From Azolla caroliniana (lineage: Eukaryota; Polypodiophyta), in NCBI GenBank assembly GCA_043228905.1, contig JBHGNT010000005.1:17360001-17424000 (forward strand): 64,000 nucleotides of DNA, in the 5' to 3' direction. The notes under the pieces were generated by a model, which was not told where the DNA came from, did no database searches, and saw only the letters and a program-made list of their open reading frames with translations. The position numbers and the translations under genes are program-made. Shown in pieces: positions 1 through 10,735 of the stretch. Numbering within the stretch: position 1 is the first letter of the stretch; each line of letters begins with the position of its first letter.

Positions 1-1276
1 GGACGGGCGGTGCTTGCCGATTCAACAGATTATACTCGCACCTATCCGTCGTATGGCTCTTGGATTGACAGATTACACATTGCGTCCTCATAGTGCATTC
101 TAGAGCCGAGTGTCCGGAATTCAAGCAGGTTGTGCACTGTATTGCTTGCCGAAACCGGAGGTCTTCATCGGACGGTAACGCCCGTTGAAGTGCTCCCAGT
201 GTGAGCCAGGAGCTTGTCTTTTCCATCTCTCTCACCCGGTCAATGACTTGGTCGATGGTACTTGTGCGGAAGTCGATTACCGTGCAAACCGTGCGTAGGG
301 GTTCTCGGAGCGCGTTTAGGAATATCGTCTGTAATTCCTCCTCCGGGGGTGTGCGGGCAAGCTAACTATGCATCCGTTGAAACCGGATGACAAATTGGGG
401 AATGCTCTCCCCTGCCTCTTGCCGGATGGTATAAAATAAGCCTACCATTACGGTCTGGTCCACCTCCTTTTGAAAAAAATGCAAGAATTTAGCTTTTAAA
501 TCTGCAAAGGTGTTGATGGTAGACGGGTCCTGCGTCCGGGGCCATCTTGCTGCCGGTCCCTCCAATGTGACGCCAAACTCTACTATCTTAGAGCATTCTT
601 CTTCCTCCGGTGTCAATCGCTGGGACACATGGTTGGCTTCTCATGTCTGTTCAAAGGCGTGCACATGAGCTTCTGCGTCCGGATCATCTCTATACTTGGA
701 GTACTGGAACGGCATGTCGTCGTCCGGTATTGGTGCGCGGGCTGGTAGTGTTGGTGCTCGTTCCGGAATTTTCTCCGGTGTCGGTGGTTTTTCTTCCTTT
801 GGTGACGGAGGCCTCTCCTCTTCGGCTTTCGGTGTCGGAGGTTGTTCTTCCTCTGCTGGTTCCGGGGGTTCCAGCGTTAGCACTTCCGGTTCCGGTTCCG
901 GTGTCGTTAAGGTATCTGATCCTTCGTCCTCCGGTCCGCCCGGGGTTTCGTTGCTGCTACAGTAGTTCATGTGCACGTTGTATTCCCCTTCGGAGTCCGA
1001 TTCATATGCTGAAAAGGCCTCTGCTTCGCCTTCTCCGTTTGCCAACGCGTGGAGAAGGGATTCGGTTTCCCGGAGGCTGCTTAGGCTGCTGCCGTCGTCC
1101 GGGTGCGATGTTTGCTGTAACCAGAGGGAGTCCTCTGCTACTCTCCGGATTACGTTGGAAAACGAGCGATCCGCTCTAATTTCTTGCGCCGCTTGCTAGA
1201 AAGCCTCGCGTCTCCTTTGCCTTTCGGCAAGGCGTAGAGTTCGATCTGTAACCAGGTCGTGCGTTGATCTAGACAT
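1..1276 (-). pseudogene. gypsy gag (broken, partial)
   Basis: The frame starts at the ATG at 1276 (MSRSTHDLVTDR) and matches the gag of the intact element downstream in this window. It has an acidic Pro/Glu-rich N-terminal segment, a capsid region with MPFQYSKYRDD and FLHFFQKEVDQ, and the start of a CCHC zinc knuckle (CTTCLNSGH). The frame carries three stops, near 1196, 641 and 362; they interrupt residues that are Gln or Trp in the intact copy, as expected from point mutation. Gag would form the particle and bind RNA. The rest of the polyprotein lies outside the window. Confidence 0.88.
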
Positions 1277-1329
1277 CCATCCGTGCCGTCGTTCGCTGCA
1301 AAAACAGGAATCGTGGTCGCCAAAAACTG

Positions 1330-1763
1330 TGTTAACTCTTCGGGCCGGACAATGGCCTAACACAGGGTGTCTACGGGAGACACTTCACCAAAGGGTGTTA
1401 CGGCAACCGGATTAGACTTCAACGCTTAATCCGACTTAATTAAGTTACTTATTAGGATCATCTTTCATAACACGCGTAAGATATAACAATTAAGACAGAA
1501 CGACAATTAACACAGAGAGATAACAACGCTTAAGCTTTCATTAATTAACCGCTAACTATTACATTGTATTCGGGCCTTTAAATAGGTTTCCGGTTTGTAT
1601 TACAAAACGGTGCCATCCGCACCTGTTCGGGATCGGTCCGGATCCAGAACGGCATACCGTTTCCGGTTCGTCCGTCCACACTCATAGCTTAATTACAACC
1701 ACATTCCTACTACTTAATTAGCTCTCCGTTCCCCACTCTAGACTCCTTTGCCGGCCGGTAACA
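1330..1763 (-). repeat. 5' LTR of the left gypsy element
   Basis: The repeat begins TGTTAACTC and ends GGCCGGTAACA on the plus strand, giving TG...CA ends. It is 434 bp and resembles the 420-bp LTRs at 37162 and 46541. Just inside, at 1306-1322, lies AATCGTGGTCGCCA, whose complement is a TGG-initiated primer site shared with the other gypsy copies here. The 3' LTR is outside the window. Confidence 0.85.
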
Positions 1764-2194
1764 CGGATACTATTTGGACACTGATCCGGCTCTGGCTTAT
1801 TCAGCCGATCCGGATCCGGTTGAGCTTGTTCGCTCAACACACACATACTCTCTCTCTCTCTCTCTCAGCAAATGCTACCATGACAATTAACAAACATATA
1901 GAAAGAGCTTTTTGAGAGCAAAATCAAATTTGAGTCTATACCAAAAGCTCATTAAGGGAGTTACATCAAGAACATAAAAATACGTCAGAAAAATCCATAT
2001 CCTAAAGTTTAGAAGTAGATTAAGGCATAATCTATAGCGTTTCAAGGCTCTACAATAGTAACCTCTACTTCCACTCCAGGTTCAATTGTCATGGAGGTAA
2101 TCTGTTTAACAACCTCGGAAGAACTATGGAGGTTAATTACCATTTTATGCACTCGGAGCTCAAACCTATCTAAAATGTTTGTTCCTTCACCACA

Positions 2195-2245
<51 letters not shown>

Positions 2246-2431
2246 GGCCTTAGAAGACGTTAATATATCTTTCTTTCTCTCTTGTAGGGAACATGAATCA
2301 TCGGAGAGAGCTTTCTCAACCCTAGAATTTCTCTTCAAGAATACTTGCTTCTAGGTGTCAAAATACAAAATCTATCCATGGAAATTCAATTTTTGTAATG
2401 TTACTACAACGCAAGCACAAAAACGACTTGA
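1764..2431. other. Non-coding stretch with (TC)n tract
   Basis: No gene is recognised. The stretch contains a short (TC)n at about 1850-1866 and a longer one at 2199-2242. Open frames here are Ser-Leu or Arg-Glu dipeptide translations of the microsatellite and are not credible. Confidence 0.7.
2199..2242. repeat. (TC)n microsatellite
   Basis: This is an uninterrupted run of about 22 TC units. Confidence 0.95.
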
Positions 2432-3079
2432 TCAAAGATAGGGTCTATATCGGATGGGCCTCCAAAACCTTGGCATCCTCCCATAACCATATGCATAGGA
2501 TGGCATAAAGGGCCTTCGCGCCCGATAGCCATAAGGATTTAAAGCACGCCCTCGAATTGTTTCATACCAAGGGATATTTTTCCTCTTAGTTGATACCTTT
2601 AGGGGACGGCCATGAAGTTCCAACTCGTTCAGCAGAACAACATTTTGAACAACTTCTTACTCTAGAAATTCTACATATGCATACCCTTTAGGTTGTCTGA
2701 ATTTATCTATCAAGATTGTCACACGATTTACAATACCACAAGATTGGAAGTGTTGTTGTACCTCCTCAGGCGTGCACAAGTAATCAACATTACCAACATA
2801 AACTGAGCGCGCATCAGCTTCTTCCTTGTTTTGCTGCAGAGCTGTGGCAGAGGCCGGGTCTTGTACCACACGCATATCTTTCTCTACTTTTGCTTGCGTG
2901 TCTCTCAAGGTAGCTACCTCCTCTTCCATTTCTTTCAGACGCCTCTTCATATCCTCTAGTTCCTTAGAAGCCACATCATCACCAATGCTATCTTCTTCCT
3001 TGGACATTCCTTCCATATGGATTTCCTTCAAGGTTGGTCTCCAAATCTCCTTCAACATCTTCAAGCATATCTCCACCAT
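2432..3079 (-). pseudogene. Nuclear poly(A)-binding protein (PABPN1/PABN type), retropseudogene
   Basis: The minus-strand frame encodes an acidic coiled-coil segment ([21 protein letters not shown]), then an RRM with RNP2 (SVYVGNVDY) and RNP1 (KGYAYVEF), then an Arg/Tyr/Pro tail ([18 protein letters not shown]). This is the order seen in plant PABN proteins, which bind poly(A) tails in the nucleus. A single in-frame TAA at 2657-2659 sits where the family continues from the RRM. The region is intronless, whereas I would expect a plant PABN locus to have introns, so a processed copy is likely. No poly(A) tract is evident at its 3' side. With only one nonsense change it is either young or was recently under constraint. 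Confidence 0.82.
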
Positions 3080-3594
3080 AGACTTAAAGGTTAGGTTCGA
3101 AGGACCGGGTTAGGTTTACAGAGTTACAAGGCCCAGGTTAGGTCAAAAGGTTTGGGTTAGATGCTCATCTTCCATGATGCTAGAAAGGAATCTCGATGCA
3201 GTTCTTGACTTCTACAATTTGAGATCGCACAGAGATAGGAGCAGAGGCAAAGGAGGAGAGAGAAGGGGTTTTCTCTCTAGGGCCACCTTTCTTTCATTTC
3301 TTCACACATTCTCTCTCTCTCTCTCTCTTTCAAAGCTATTTGTAAGTTCACTCTGGCCATCGTTTTCTACGTTCTATAGCTCGTTGGAAAGCTATTTGAG
3401 AGAGCTCTCTAAAGAATGTTCATTTATTGAATTCCGTTATCGTGGCGAGAAGTTATGAGCATTTTCATCCGCAACCATCTTTGCCCCATGGTTCCTCAAA
3501 CGGAAGGTAGATTTTGAAGCCCTAAATCGAGTGAAAGGTACATTCTCTCTCCTTCCCTCTCTGTCTCTCTTTTCCCGTAGGGTTTGTCCCTACA
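3080..3594 (+). other. Probable 5' leader of the LINE, TC-rich
   Basis: The sequence upstream of LINE ORF1 contains TC-rich runs at about 3311-3330 and 3541-3570 and ends with TAGGGTTTGTCCCTACAATG at the ORF1 start. I find no coding signal. The exact 5' end of the LINE cannot be placed because no left target duplication was found. Confidence 0.5.
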
Positions 3595-4464
3595 ATGGCA
3601 AATACTCGTAAAACCGCCGCAAAGTTTGGGGGTATGATTGATAATGAGCCGAGATCACCAACAAATCTCGATTCTAATGCAATGGACCAAATGCTTATGA
3701 GTCACTTGATTTCTCTTCAAGAAACCATAAACAAGCAAGGTGAAGAGATTAGGACGTTAATGAAAGAGAATACTAAGCTCCAAAGTGTTGTCATTGAGAA
3801 TGAAAGTCTTAAACAAGTGGTTGCAAAACTTCAAGAAGAGATTCAAGAATGTAAAAGAGCTTCTTTTGAAACAAATGAGCGCCTTAACAAGATTGAGTTA
3901 AAGGAAGCATTAAAAGAAGAAAATTTGGACACGATGAGGCGGGATGTAAGTGAGATGAATAATGTATGTACAACAAAGTCATGGGATGATGTATGTGGTG
4001 GGGATGTGCTATCAAACTCATCTAATATGCATGTGATGCATCAAGAGAAGAATATAGAAAGCATAGATGTCCGAGAATTGAAAGAACTTGAACGACGATC
4101 AAAGAACATTGTCGTCCGTAGGATTAAAGAAGAGAGTATTGAAACACCCGCATCCCTTGGAAAGGCCATTAGTGAATTTTTTAGCATGCATTATGGGATG
4201 TCAGATGTGAATGTATATGGGGCACACCGAGTTGGGAAACATGGTGTTACTCGCTCCGGAGAAAGGCCTATTGTATGCACAATGACAGATGATACAAAGC
4301 GGCGGATCATACTCGAAAATAGTTTGGTATACCTCAAAGGTACACAATGCTTTGTGAGTGAAGATCGTACTATCTCACAACAAAATGCTCATCGTAAAGC
4401 ATATGAAGAAAGATTGAAAAACAAGGTTAAGGATGTGCCTAAAGATGGAAATGTAGGCAAATAG
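3595..4464 (+). CDS. LINE ORF1 protein (L1 ORF1p-like RNA-binding protein)
   Basis: The protein of 289 residues has an N-terminal coiled coil (about residues 35-110: long Glu/Lys/Leu heptads such as LQETINKQGEEIRTLMKEN). An RRM-like segment follows (about 160-280) around RRSKNIVVRRIKEES and GAHRVGKHG. This arrangement matches the ORF1 proteins of L1-type LINEs, which trimerise and coat the element RNA. The frame is open throughout. Immediately downstream is the endonuclease frame of ORF2, in the order expected for a bicistronic LINE. The coiled-coil plus RRM type is less usual for plant L1 elements, whose ORF1 often carries a CCHC finger instead. Confidence 0.75.
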   Translation: MANTRKTAAKFGGMIDNEPRSPTNLDSNAMDQMLMSHLISLQETINKQGEEIRTLMKENTKLQSVVIENESLKQVVAKLQEEIQECKRASFETNERLNKIELKEALKEENLDTMRRDVSEMNNVCTTKSWDDVCGGDVLSNSSNMHVMHQEKNIESIDVRELKELERRSKNIVVRRIKEESIETPASLGKAISEFFSMHYGMSDVNVYGAHRVGKHGVTRSGERPIVCTMTDDTKRRIILENSLVYLKGTQCFVSEDRTISQQNAHRKAYEERLKNKVKDVPKDGNVGK

Positions 4465-5570
4465 GGACACGTGATCTATGAGACTAACCCACGCCTTTTA
4501 CGACTATGCTTTTGGAATTGCAATGGATACCCATAGAATGTGGGATTTGGCATAGAGGAGTTCACTGATGACTCGGATATCACACTTCTTGTTGAAACAT
4601 GGGAGCATGATACTCAAAGGATTCAAGATTTAGGAAACTATAATGTACACTCTTTGATATAGAAGAAAAATCCAAGACAAAGAAGAGGACAAGGAGGGGT
4701 GACATGTTTGATTAAGAAGAAAATAGAGAAATATGTGTCAATCATAAAAAATGATGAAAATAAATGCTACATATGGCTCAAAATAGAAACACCTAATGAT
4801 TTGCCCACTTTTGTAGTTGGATGTTACATTCCTCATCAAGATTCTAACTTTTATGCTTGTTTGGATAAAGATCAACCGTTTGCCAATCTAGAAGATGCTA
4901 TTGCTTATTTCAAATCCAAAGGGGAAGTTATTGTCTTTGGTGACATGAATGCTCGTACAAGAAGTTTCCAACTTGATTTACAAGAATCTTTCATGCCACA
5001 TATCTCAAGGATGCAAGAGGATATGCAAATGTATAACCGCTCTTCTAGCGATGAAAAAGATCCGGACCAATTTGGGAAGTTACTCCTACAATTGTGCAAT
5101 AGTACCGGATTGCTTATTGCAAATGGTATTTCCTTATGGCCCAACACTAATGGTTTTACATGTAGAAAACACAACGGAAATAGTGTGATTGACTATGTGC
5201 TACTTTTTGAAGGTATTTTGGATCGTATACATAAATTCTCACTTGGTGAATGGACACCGGAATCCGATCATAGGCCTTTATGTATTGATCTCAAATGTGT
5301 GCATAGGTTTGATTGTGAGAAGGCTATTGAAGATAATAAACAACTGCACTTGAGCATGAACCTTAAGCGAGCACCCATGTATTCCAAGATGGTTGAGGAT
5401 ATGTTACAAATGACAAAGATACAACATGGTGCCACACTAGAATGCAAATGGGAAGCTTTCAAGAAAGTCATTCTCTCATGTACAAACAAATGTTTTTCGA
5501 CCAACCGCACATCTTGGAAATGCACCAAGAAACTTAGGAAAAAATGGTTTGATAAAGAATGTCGTGAAGC
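4465..5570 (+). pseudogene. LINE ORF2, N-terminal endonuclease part
   Basis: An apurinic/apyrimidinic-type endonuclease is read in one frame: LCFWNCNG near the start, LLVETW, VFGDMNART, a late ...DYVLLFEG block and ESDHRPL with the catalytic His. Two in-frame TAG codons at 4534 and 4660 break the frame. The domain would nick target DNA to prime reverse transcription. The frame runs into KKWFDKECREA and is then cut by the Penelope-like element at 5570; the same peptide reappears at 22199 where ORF2 continues. A long open frame crossing 5570 is an accident of the insertion. Confidence 0.87.
5546..5570. repeat. 25-bp target-site duplication, left copy
   Basis: The sequence GGTTTGATAAAGAATGTCGT plus GAAGC is repeated exactly at 22199-22223. 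The two copies bracket the 16.6 kb insert and restore LINE ORF2 when one is removed. Confidence 0.93.
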
Positions 5571-7509
5571 AACAACAGGAGGACCCAAAACACAATCCAC
5601 TCAACGTCACACACCCAACGCCGACGCACCCACAGATCCACCCGCAACCACCATCGCCGACATACCCACGGATCCACCCACAACCACCATCGACTTTGTG
5701 CCGGATTCTCCACCAATGACGACCAATCTCAAGCACATCGTCGCCAACACTCAAACGACCGCTGTAAACAAGGAAGCTCCCTCTCCCCACACTCTTTCTT
5801 GTCAATTTATAAATAATGAAGTCCCACATGACATCGAACATCTATATAATGTGTGTCTTAAAAACCCCAAATCCCCACCTAAAAAAATCCCCCTACCATC
5901 TTGGATGCTACAACTAGATTTAGCCCCAACTAGCCCTAGTAGCACGCAAAGCATTCCCTCCCCCTCCCCCAAATCTCCCTTTAGTTCACTCATAGAAAAC
6001 TTAGAAGACCTTAAAATGGAAGGTTACAAAGAATTCATCACCAAACTCTCGCATGCAAAGAAGGTCATCTTCTTTCACAAGTTGTTTGATACCTTTAGCT
6101 CACCTCCCCTAGAATGGGGTGGTGGAGATCCCCTTTGCATGCCTACAATAACACAATCTCTTTTTGAACACACCCATGTGTCCTCTAGCGACCACCATAC
6201 CCACACAAACCCGCGTCCACAAGACAAAGGTAAAAGGAAAATAACAACCCCAAACACACAAGAAAAGGGAAAAACTAGCATAGAAAACTCAAACCTGCCC
6301 CTCGAGGCACAAAACTCTTTATAAAACTTACCTATTCTTATCCACTTTGACACCATTTGCCAAGGCTCCGTATTAGAATATAAAGAACTCTTGTCTAAAC
6401 GCCATAGAGCCCAAGATGTACTCCATAAATATGAAACCGATCTCAAGGAGAACTTCATCCCTAACTCCTTGCGCATTAACCCTCCTAGGGTAACGATAAA
6501 TAATGAAAACGCACAAAATATCCTCAATAAAAAACTAAACGATCTCACTGCAGAATATAGAAAAAATTGCACCTTAGCGTTAATAGAGGCCCAAAAAACC
6601 CTAGCTATTAGTTTTACTAAAACTATCAACAAGTTCCCCACCACGGTTGAGCAAAGACTCCAAGACATTGTATCAATGCTCTTGGATATCCCATTGCACA
6701 ACCTTGTCACATCACACCAATGGGATGAAAAACTCCAACATTGGAAAAATGAAACTTTTGCTAAATTTAATAGCCACATAGAGAAAGCCACCTTAGAATT
6801 TAGCATACAGATTTCCTTAGAAGCTAAAACTAAAGTGGCTAATAAATCAGCCCAGGACGTCATCATCTCGAAATCCATGACGATGGGCAAAGAGAAAACA
6901 ATAAATACTCTAATAGATGATGGGCTAAGAAAGATCAAGAATCAAGTAGACAATTACCTTAAACCGTTCCTAGAGAAAATTAATAAGGAAAACCCCAACA
7001 CACATCCAAAAAACACGGCTATGCCCCCGACAAAAAACGGGGGCATAAGGACACACAAAGCATCAAATTCATCCCCCACTGCCCCCACCTCCTTCTTAAG
7101 GACCTAGTCCTTTATCCCAAGTTATGGACAAAGCTATGCTTATCCTGTACCACCCACACATCCCATACCCCCCACGTACCCTATATTTGTCCCGATGAAT
7201 GTACCACCACCTACCTCCCTATCCCCACCTATGAAACAATCAATGTGTCACTTCGAGACCATCAAATCCGCCACATGGTCCTATCCTCAACCCTCGGTTC
7301 CTCGACCTCCAGTCCCTCGACCCCCAATTCCACGACCCACGCCTTACCCCCGGCCCCCAGTCAAACGACCTACTTCTCATCCCCGGCCCCCAGTCCCGCA
7401 ACACGCACCCAACACAAGCACCCCGGGACCGAAACTAAATCCTCTACCAAGAAAATATGTAGGGGTAGACTTAGAAAATTACATTGGCTCCTGCTTCTTC
7501 AACCGTTAA
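5571..7509 (+). pseudogene. PLE ORF1 (unknown function, Pro-rich and helical)
   Basis: One reading frame is continuous except for a TAA at 6322 and a TAG at 7105. It encodes a Pro/Thr-rich start (repeats around DAPTDPPATT), a segment with KKIPLPSWMLQLDL, a Lys-rich linker, a long helical stretch (about 6400-7000, possibly coiled coil) and a Pro-rich tail with PRPPVPRPP repeats near 7300-7400. I recognise no domain. Its place upstream of the RT makes it the likely ORF1 product of the PLE. Its true start is unknown because the frame enters from the interrupted LINE. Confidence 0.6.
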
Positions 7510-7577
7510 CCTACCTCCACATTTTATTGGGAAGGCAAACACCCTCCTAGCTCGAGAATAGGATCACTAATCACTCA

Positions 7578-9356
7578 TTGCACAACCTTTCCTCTTTCCA
7601 CCTTCCTCCACCCCAACTCAAACTTCTAAGATTAGGTCTAGACTTTATTCCCCCACCCCAACCTATTAGAAAACAACAATTGATAGATGTCGTTGTATCC
7701 TTGGATAGAACTTACTGCCTCAAATATTTCTTTAGAAACTCTACTAACATTATCTTTCCATTTAGAATACCGAACCCTAGTTGGAATCCCCCAGTTGTGC
7801 CAGAAATCACACAAACCATCACATCTATCACCTCTGCCCTCCCCTCCCCTCCCCACCCACCATCCAACCTCGCCCTCATAGGAACTTTAGAACTGCACTA
7901 CATAATCTCAAAAACAATCAAGACATAGTTATTAAACCCACAGATAAAAATCTAGGCACGTGCATTCTCTCTAAGGATTGGTACCTTAACGAATGCCTTA
8001 GACAGCTCAACAACAAAAACACTTACACCCCCGTCAAAGACGTCCCCCTAGAAACTCTCCACAGTCGACTTGAACACCTTTGTCTGAAAGCTTCCCCCCA
8101 CCTCTCCAAGGAGGAAATTAGATTCCTCCTTCAAAAACCCAAACATGGTTTCAGGATATGTTGTTTCTACATCATCCCCAAAATCCACAAGCCCATTGTT
8201 GTAGGACGCCCTATTTGCGCCTGCAACAATTATGTTTTCGAAAGAGCCTCTAAATGGCTACACCATCTACTACATCCTGTCTTATTGTCTAAAAAACAAC
8301 ACCTCAAAGACTCCTTAATACTTGTTAAGGACCTAGCACACCACACCTTGCCCAAAACTTGCACGTTGTTTTCTTTTGACATAGTGTCACTATATCCCAG
8401 TATACCTACCACGGAAGGTCTATTGGTTTTTAAAAAATCTATTTCACATCATTTCCCACCACACAAAACCAAAATCATTATGAGTGTCGTCGAACTTATA
8501 CTTAGAAACAATTTTCTCTCCTTTAATAATGCTTTTTGGTTACAAATTAAAGGCACCGCAATGGGTAGTAATTTTGTCGTTGTTTACGCTTGCTTGTTTC
8601 TTTCGCAACTAGAGGACGACAACCTAGCTTTCCAAACACCGCAACTACTCTACTACAAACGCTACATCGATGATGCCATAGGAGTTTGGGAAGGTTCCCC
8701 CGATACACTTCACACCTTCTTACACCAATACGGTGTGCCTCTACAACAACACATCTGTATTGAATCAACAACCTCCCCTAAAGAGATCACCATCCTGAAC
8801 GTCGTCTTCTTCAAAGGCCCATACTTTAAAGAATTCGGCATCCTCGACACCGCATGCCACCAAAAACCTCTCAATGCCTACATGTACCTCCCGTGGAAAT
8901 CCTCGCACCCCATAGCACACAAAAAGGGCTTCATCACGGGAGAACTAAAACGGTATGCTATTCGGGAGAGCTCAGAAAATGGCTACATGGAACTAGCGCA
9001 AAAAGTTCTACGACCGCCTAAGAGCTAGGGGCTACCCATCGAAGTTCCTACTCAAGTGTTTTTCGACTGTCCCTTACTCCATACGAAACCAACTACTCTC
9101 TAACCAACCCAACAACAAAAAACCTCCACCCATTGTTTTTAAGTTTCGTTACTCCCCATGTATCAAAAAACTCCAAATCGGAGCACTCATGAGAAACAAA
9201 CTTAAACCCCTTCTAGGACAACCACAATACAGTTCCCGTACACCCCCTCTCACGTGTTGGCTAAATGGTAAAAAACTAAGAAACCACCTAGTACACTCAT
9301 CCTTTCCCCCCACCTAATGTTTTATGTACTCTCACCCCTCTTAACCCCCACCTAAA
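7578..9356 (+). pseudogene. PLE reverse transcriptase (broken by frameshifts)
   Basis: The reading moves through three frames. The first (to about 7925) has LSSFHLPPPQLKLLRLGLDF, typical of the PLE N-terminal region. The second (7781-9028) holds the core: IVIKPTDKNLG, FYIIPKIHKP, FSFDIVSLYPSIPT, KGTAMGS and YYKRYIDDAIGVW, so the catalytic motif is YIDD as in Penelope and telomerase RTs. The third (9003-9356) gives the thumb: FYDRLRARGYPSKFLLKCF and a conserved-looking end near KKLRNHLV. No GIY-YIG domain follows. At least two frameshifts make the copy inactive. Confidence 0.9.
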
Positions 9357-9482
9357 GTCTTCTGTACACTCTTTTACCTTCCCTTTGTACACACTTTTGT
9401 ATGTCCCACATACAAAGGACTCTCCTCCCTCTCCCTATAAAAAGAGCAACCTAGTAGGCTTAGTTTTCATCATTTGTACATC

Positions 9483-9533
9483 GGGCACTGTAGAGCCTCC
9501 ATCGAGGCGAAATGCATTTGCTGATCGTTGCCT
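9483..9533 (+). ncRNA. Hammerhead-like hairpin candidate in the PLE 3' region
   Basis: The order is GGGCA, CTGTAGA, a perfect 5-bp hairpin (GCCTC, loop CATC, GAGGC), GAAA, a short hairpin-like stretch, then TGCCT which can pair with GGGCA. This resembles a type I hammerhead ribozyme (core CUGANGA ... GAAA). However, the core reads CUGUAGA, and no clean U-H cleavage site next to stem I is evident. PLEs are known to carry hammerhead motifs, which makes the position suggestive. It may be a decayed ribozyme or coincidence. Confidence 0.25.
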
Positions 9534-10356
9534 TATGATAGTAAAACTTTCTTTCCTTCTATGTGTTACTCTTATCTAATTTTTTGTCTTAAGTTCTTAA
9601 GTACTTATGTAATAAATTTTTATTAAGTACTTGTTTAATCACTTTTTTATCAATTGTTTTTTTTTTGTCTTAAGTTTTTAAGTATTTATTTAATCATTTT
9701 CTATTAAGTACTTGTTTAATATTCATTTTTATTACGTACTTGTTTAACCCCTTTTTTTAAAGTACTTGTTCAATCATTTTTTGGTTTAACTTTTTGTTTA
9801 AACATTTGTTTAAGTATTCTCCTCTCTTAATCATAATCATTCTCTTCTTAGCCATGACCCCTTTTCTTTAACCATAATCCCTCCCTTCTCTTTTAATCAT
9901 AACCTTGCTTTAAGTGTTTGCCCAAGTGTTTTCTTATCTAAATATTTGTTTAAACATTCGTTTAAGTACTTTGTTTTAGCAACCCCTTCCCCCTTAATCA
10001 TAATCCCTTAACCATAATCATTTTTTAATCTCAATCTCTCTTTTCTATTTTTATTTTTATTTTTTTATAATAATCTTTCTTTTACGTGTTTGTTTAAGCG
10101 TGTGTTTAAACAACTCCCTTTCATCTAAGCGTGTGGTCCCGTTTTAATAATACTCTATATTGGTGTTTTAATAATACTTTATTGGTGTCTAATAACTTAA
10201 GTTATCCCAATGATCTTTAATATGTTCTAAAAACTTTGATTAGGTTTAAATACTTTTGATATCTTCAACAAGCTACACTCCCCTAACCCCCACCCACGCC
10301 CTCACTTTTCTATTCTTCTAAAACTATATCACTACTTATGTTTAGACATACAAATA

Positions 10357-10360
10357 AGAT
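10357..10360. repeat. 4-bp target-site duplication AGAT, left copy
   Basis: AGAT directly precedes the left inverted repeat and follows the right one at 22125-22128. Confidence 0.75.
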
Positions 10361-10384
10361 GGGTGAAAGCATGCGAGTGGAAAC
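10361..10384 (+). repeat. Left terminal inverted repeat
   Basis: It reads GGGTGAAAGCATGCGAGTGG followed by AAAC and is the reverse complement of 22101-22124 with a single mismatch. AGCTAATTAGCT-like motifs follow at once, at 10385-10440. Confidence 0.9.
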
Positions 10385-10735
10385 AATTAGCTATGTCCTT
10401 GACATAGCTAATTAGCTATGCAAAAAGCTACCATTGATAAATAGTCATTTTAGTAAAAAGCCATCATTAATAAATTAAGTATGCAAAAAACTACCATTGA
10501 AAATACTAGAGTGTTTTAATTACATATGTAAATGAGTGCCATAAATGTGTAACATAAATTGATGTGTGCACCATAAATGTGTACCATAAATTATATATCG
10601 AATTCCTAGGTCCATTATGCATGATCCTTTGCCACATCACGTAGGCCATCTCTAGTTGAGTACTGTGGGTTAGTTGCTACCACTGTTGCTAAACCCTATC
10701 GAGTCCACCTACCGCCACTCTACACTGAGGGGCCG
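10385..10735. other. Left subterminal region of the DNA transposon
   Basis: Copies of TAGCTAATTAGCTATG lie at 10405-10425, with short direct repeats around AGCTACCATTGATAAATAG after that. No coding frame is present. The mirror region at 22020-22100 carries the same palindrome, so these are candidate transposase-binding sites. Confidence 0.6.

Larger units (their letters stand above)
1..1763 (-). mobile_element. Ty3/gypsy retrotransposon, 5' part, cut by window start
   Basis: The element reads on the minus strand, with its 5' LTR at 1330-1763 and gag running left out of the window. Both parts align closely by eye with the intact element at 37162-46960: same gag motifs, same start of LTR and same primer site. 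Three in-frame stops in gag mark it as inactive. Only the first 1.3 kb of internal sequence is visible, so pol and the 3' LTR cannot be judged. Confidence 0.9.
9357..10360 (+). other. PLE 3' region, AT-rich
   Basis: This non-coding tail is dominated by degenerate repeats of TTAAGTACTTGTTTAATC from 9585 to 10100. It continues beyond the nested transposon at 22129-22198. A small structured RNA candidate lies at 9483-9533. Confidence 0.6.

Noticed and set aside
2042-2354. Open frames over the (TC)n tract on both strands
   Set aside because: They are dipeptide Ser-Leu/Arg-Glu translations of a microsatellite without flanking homology.
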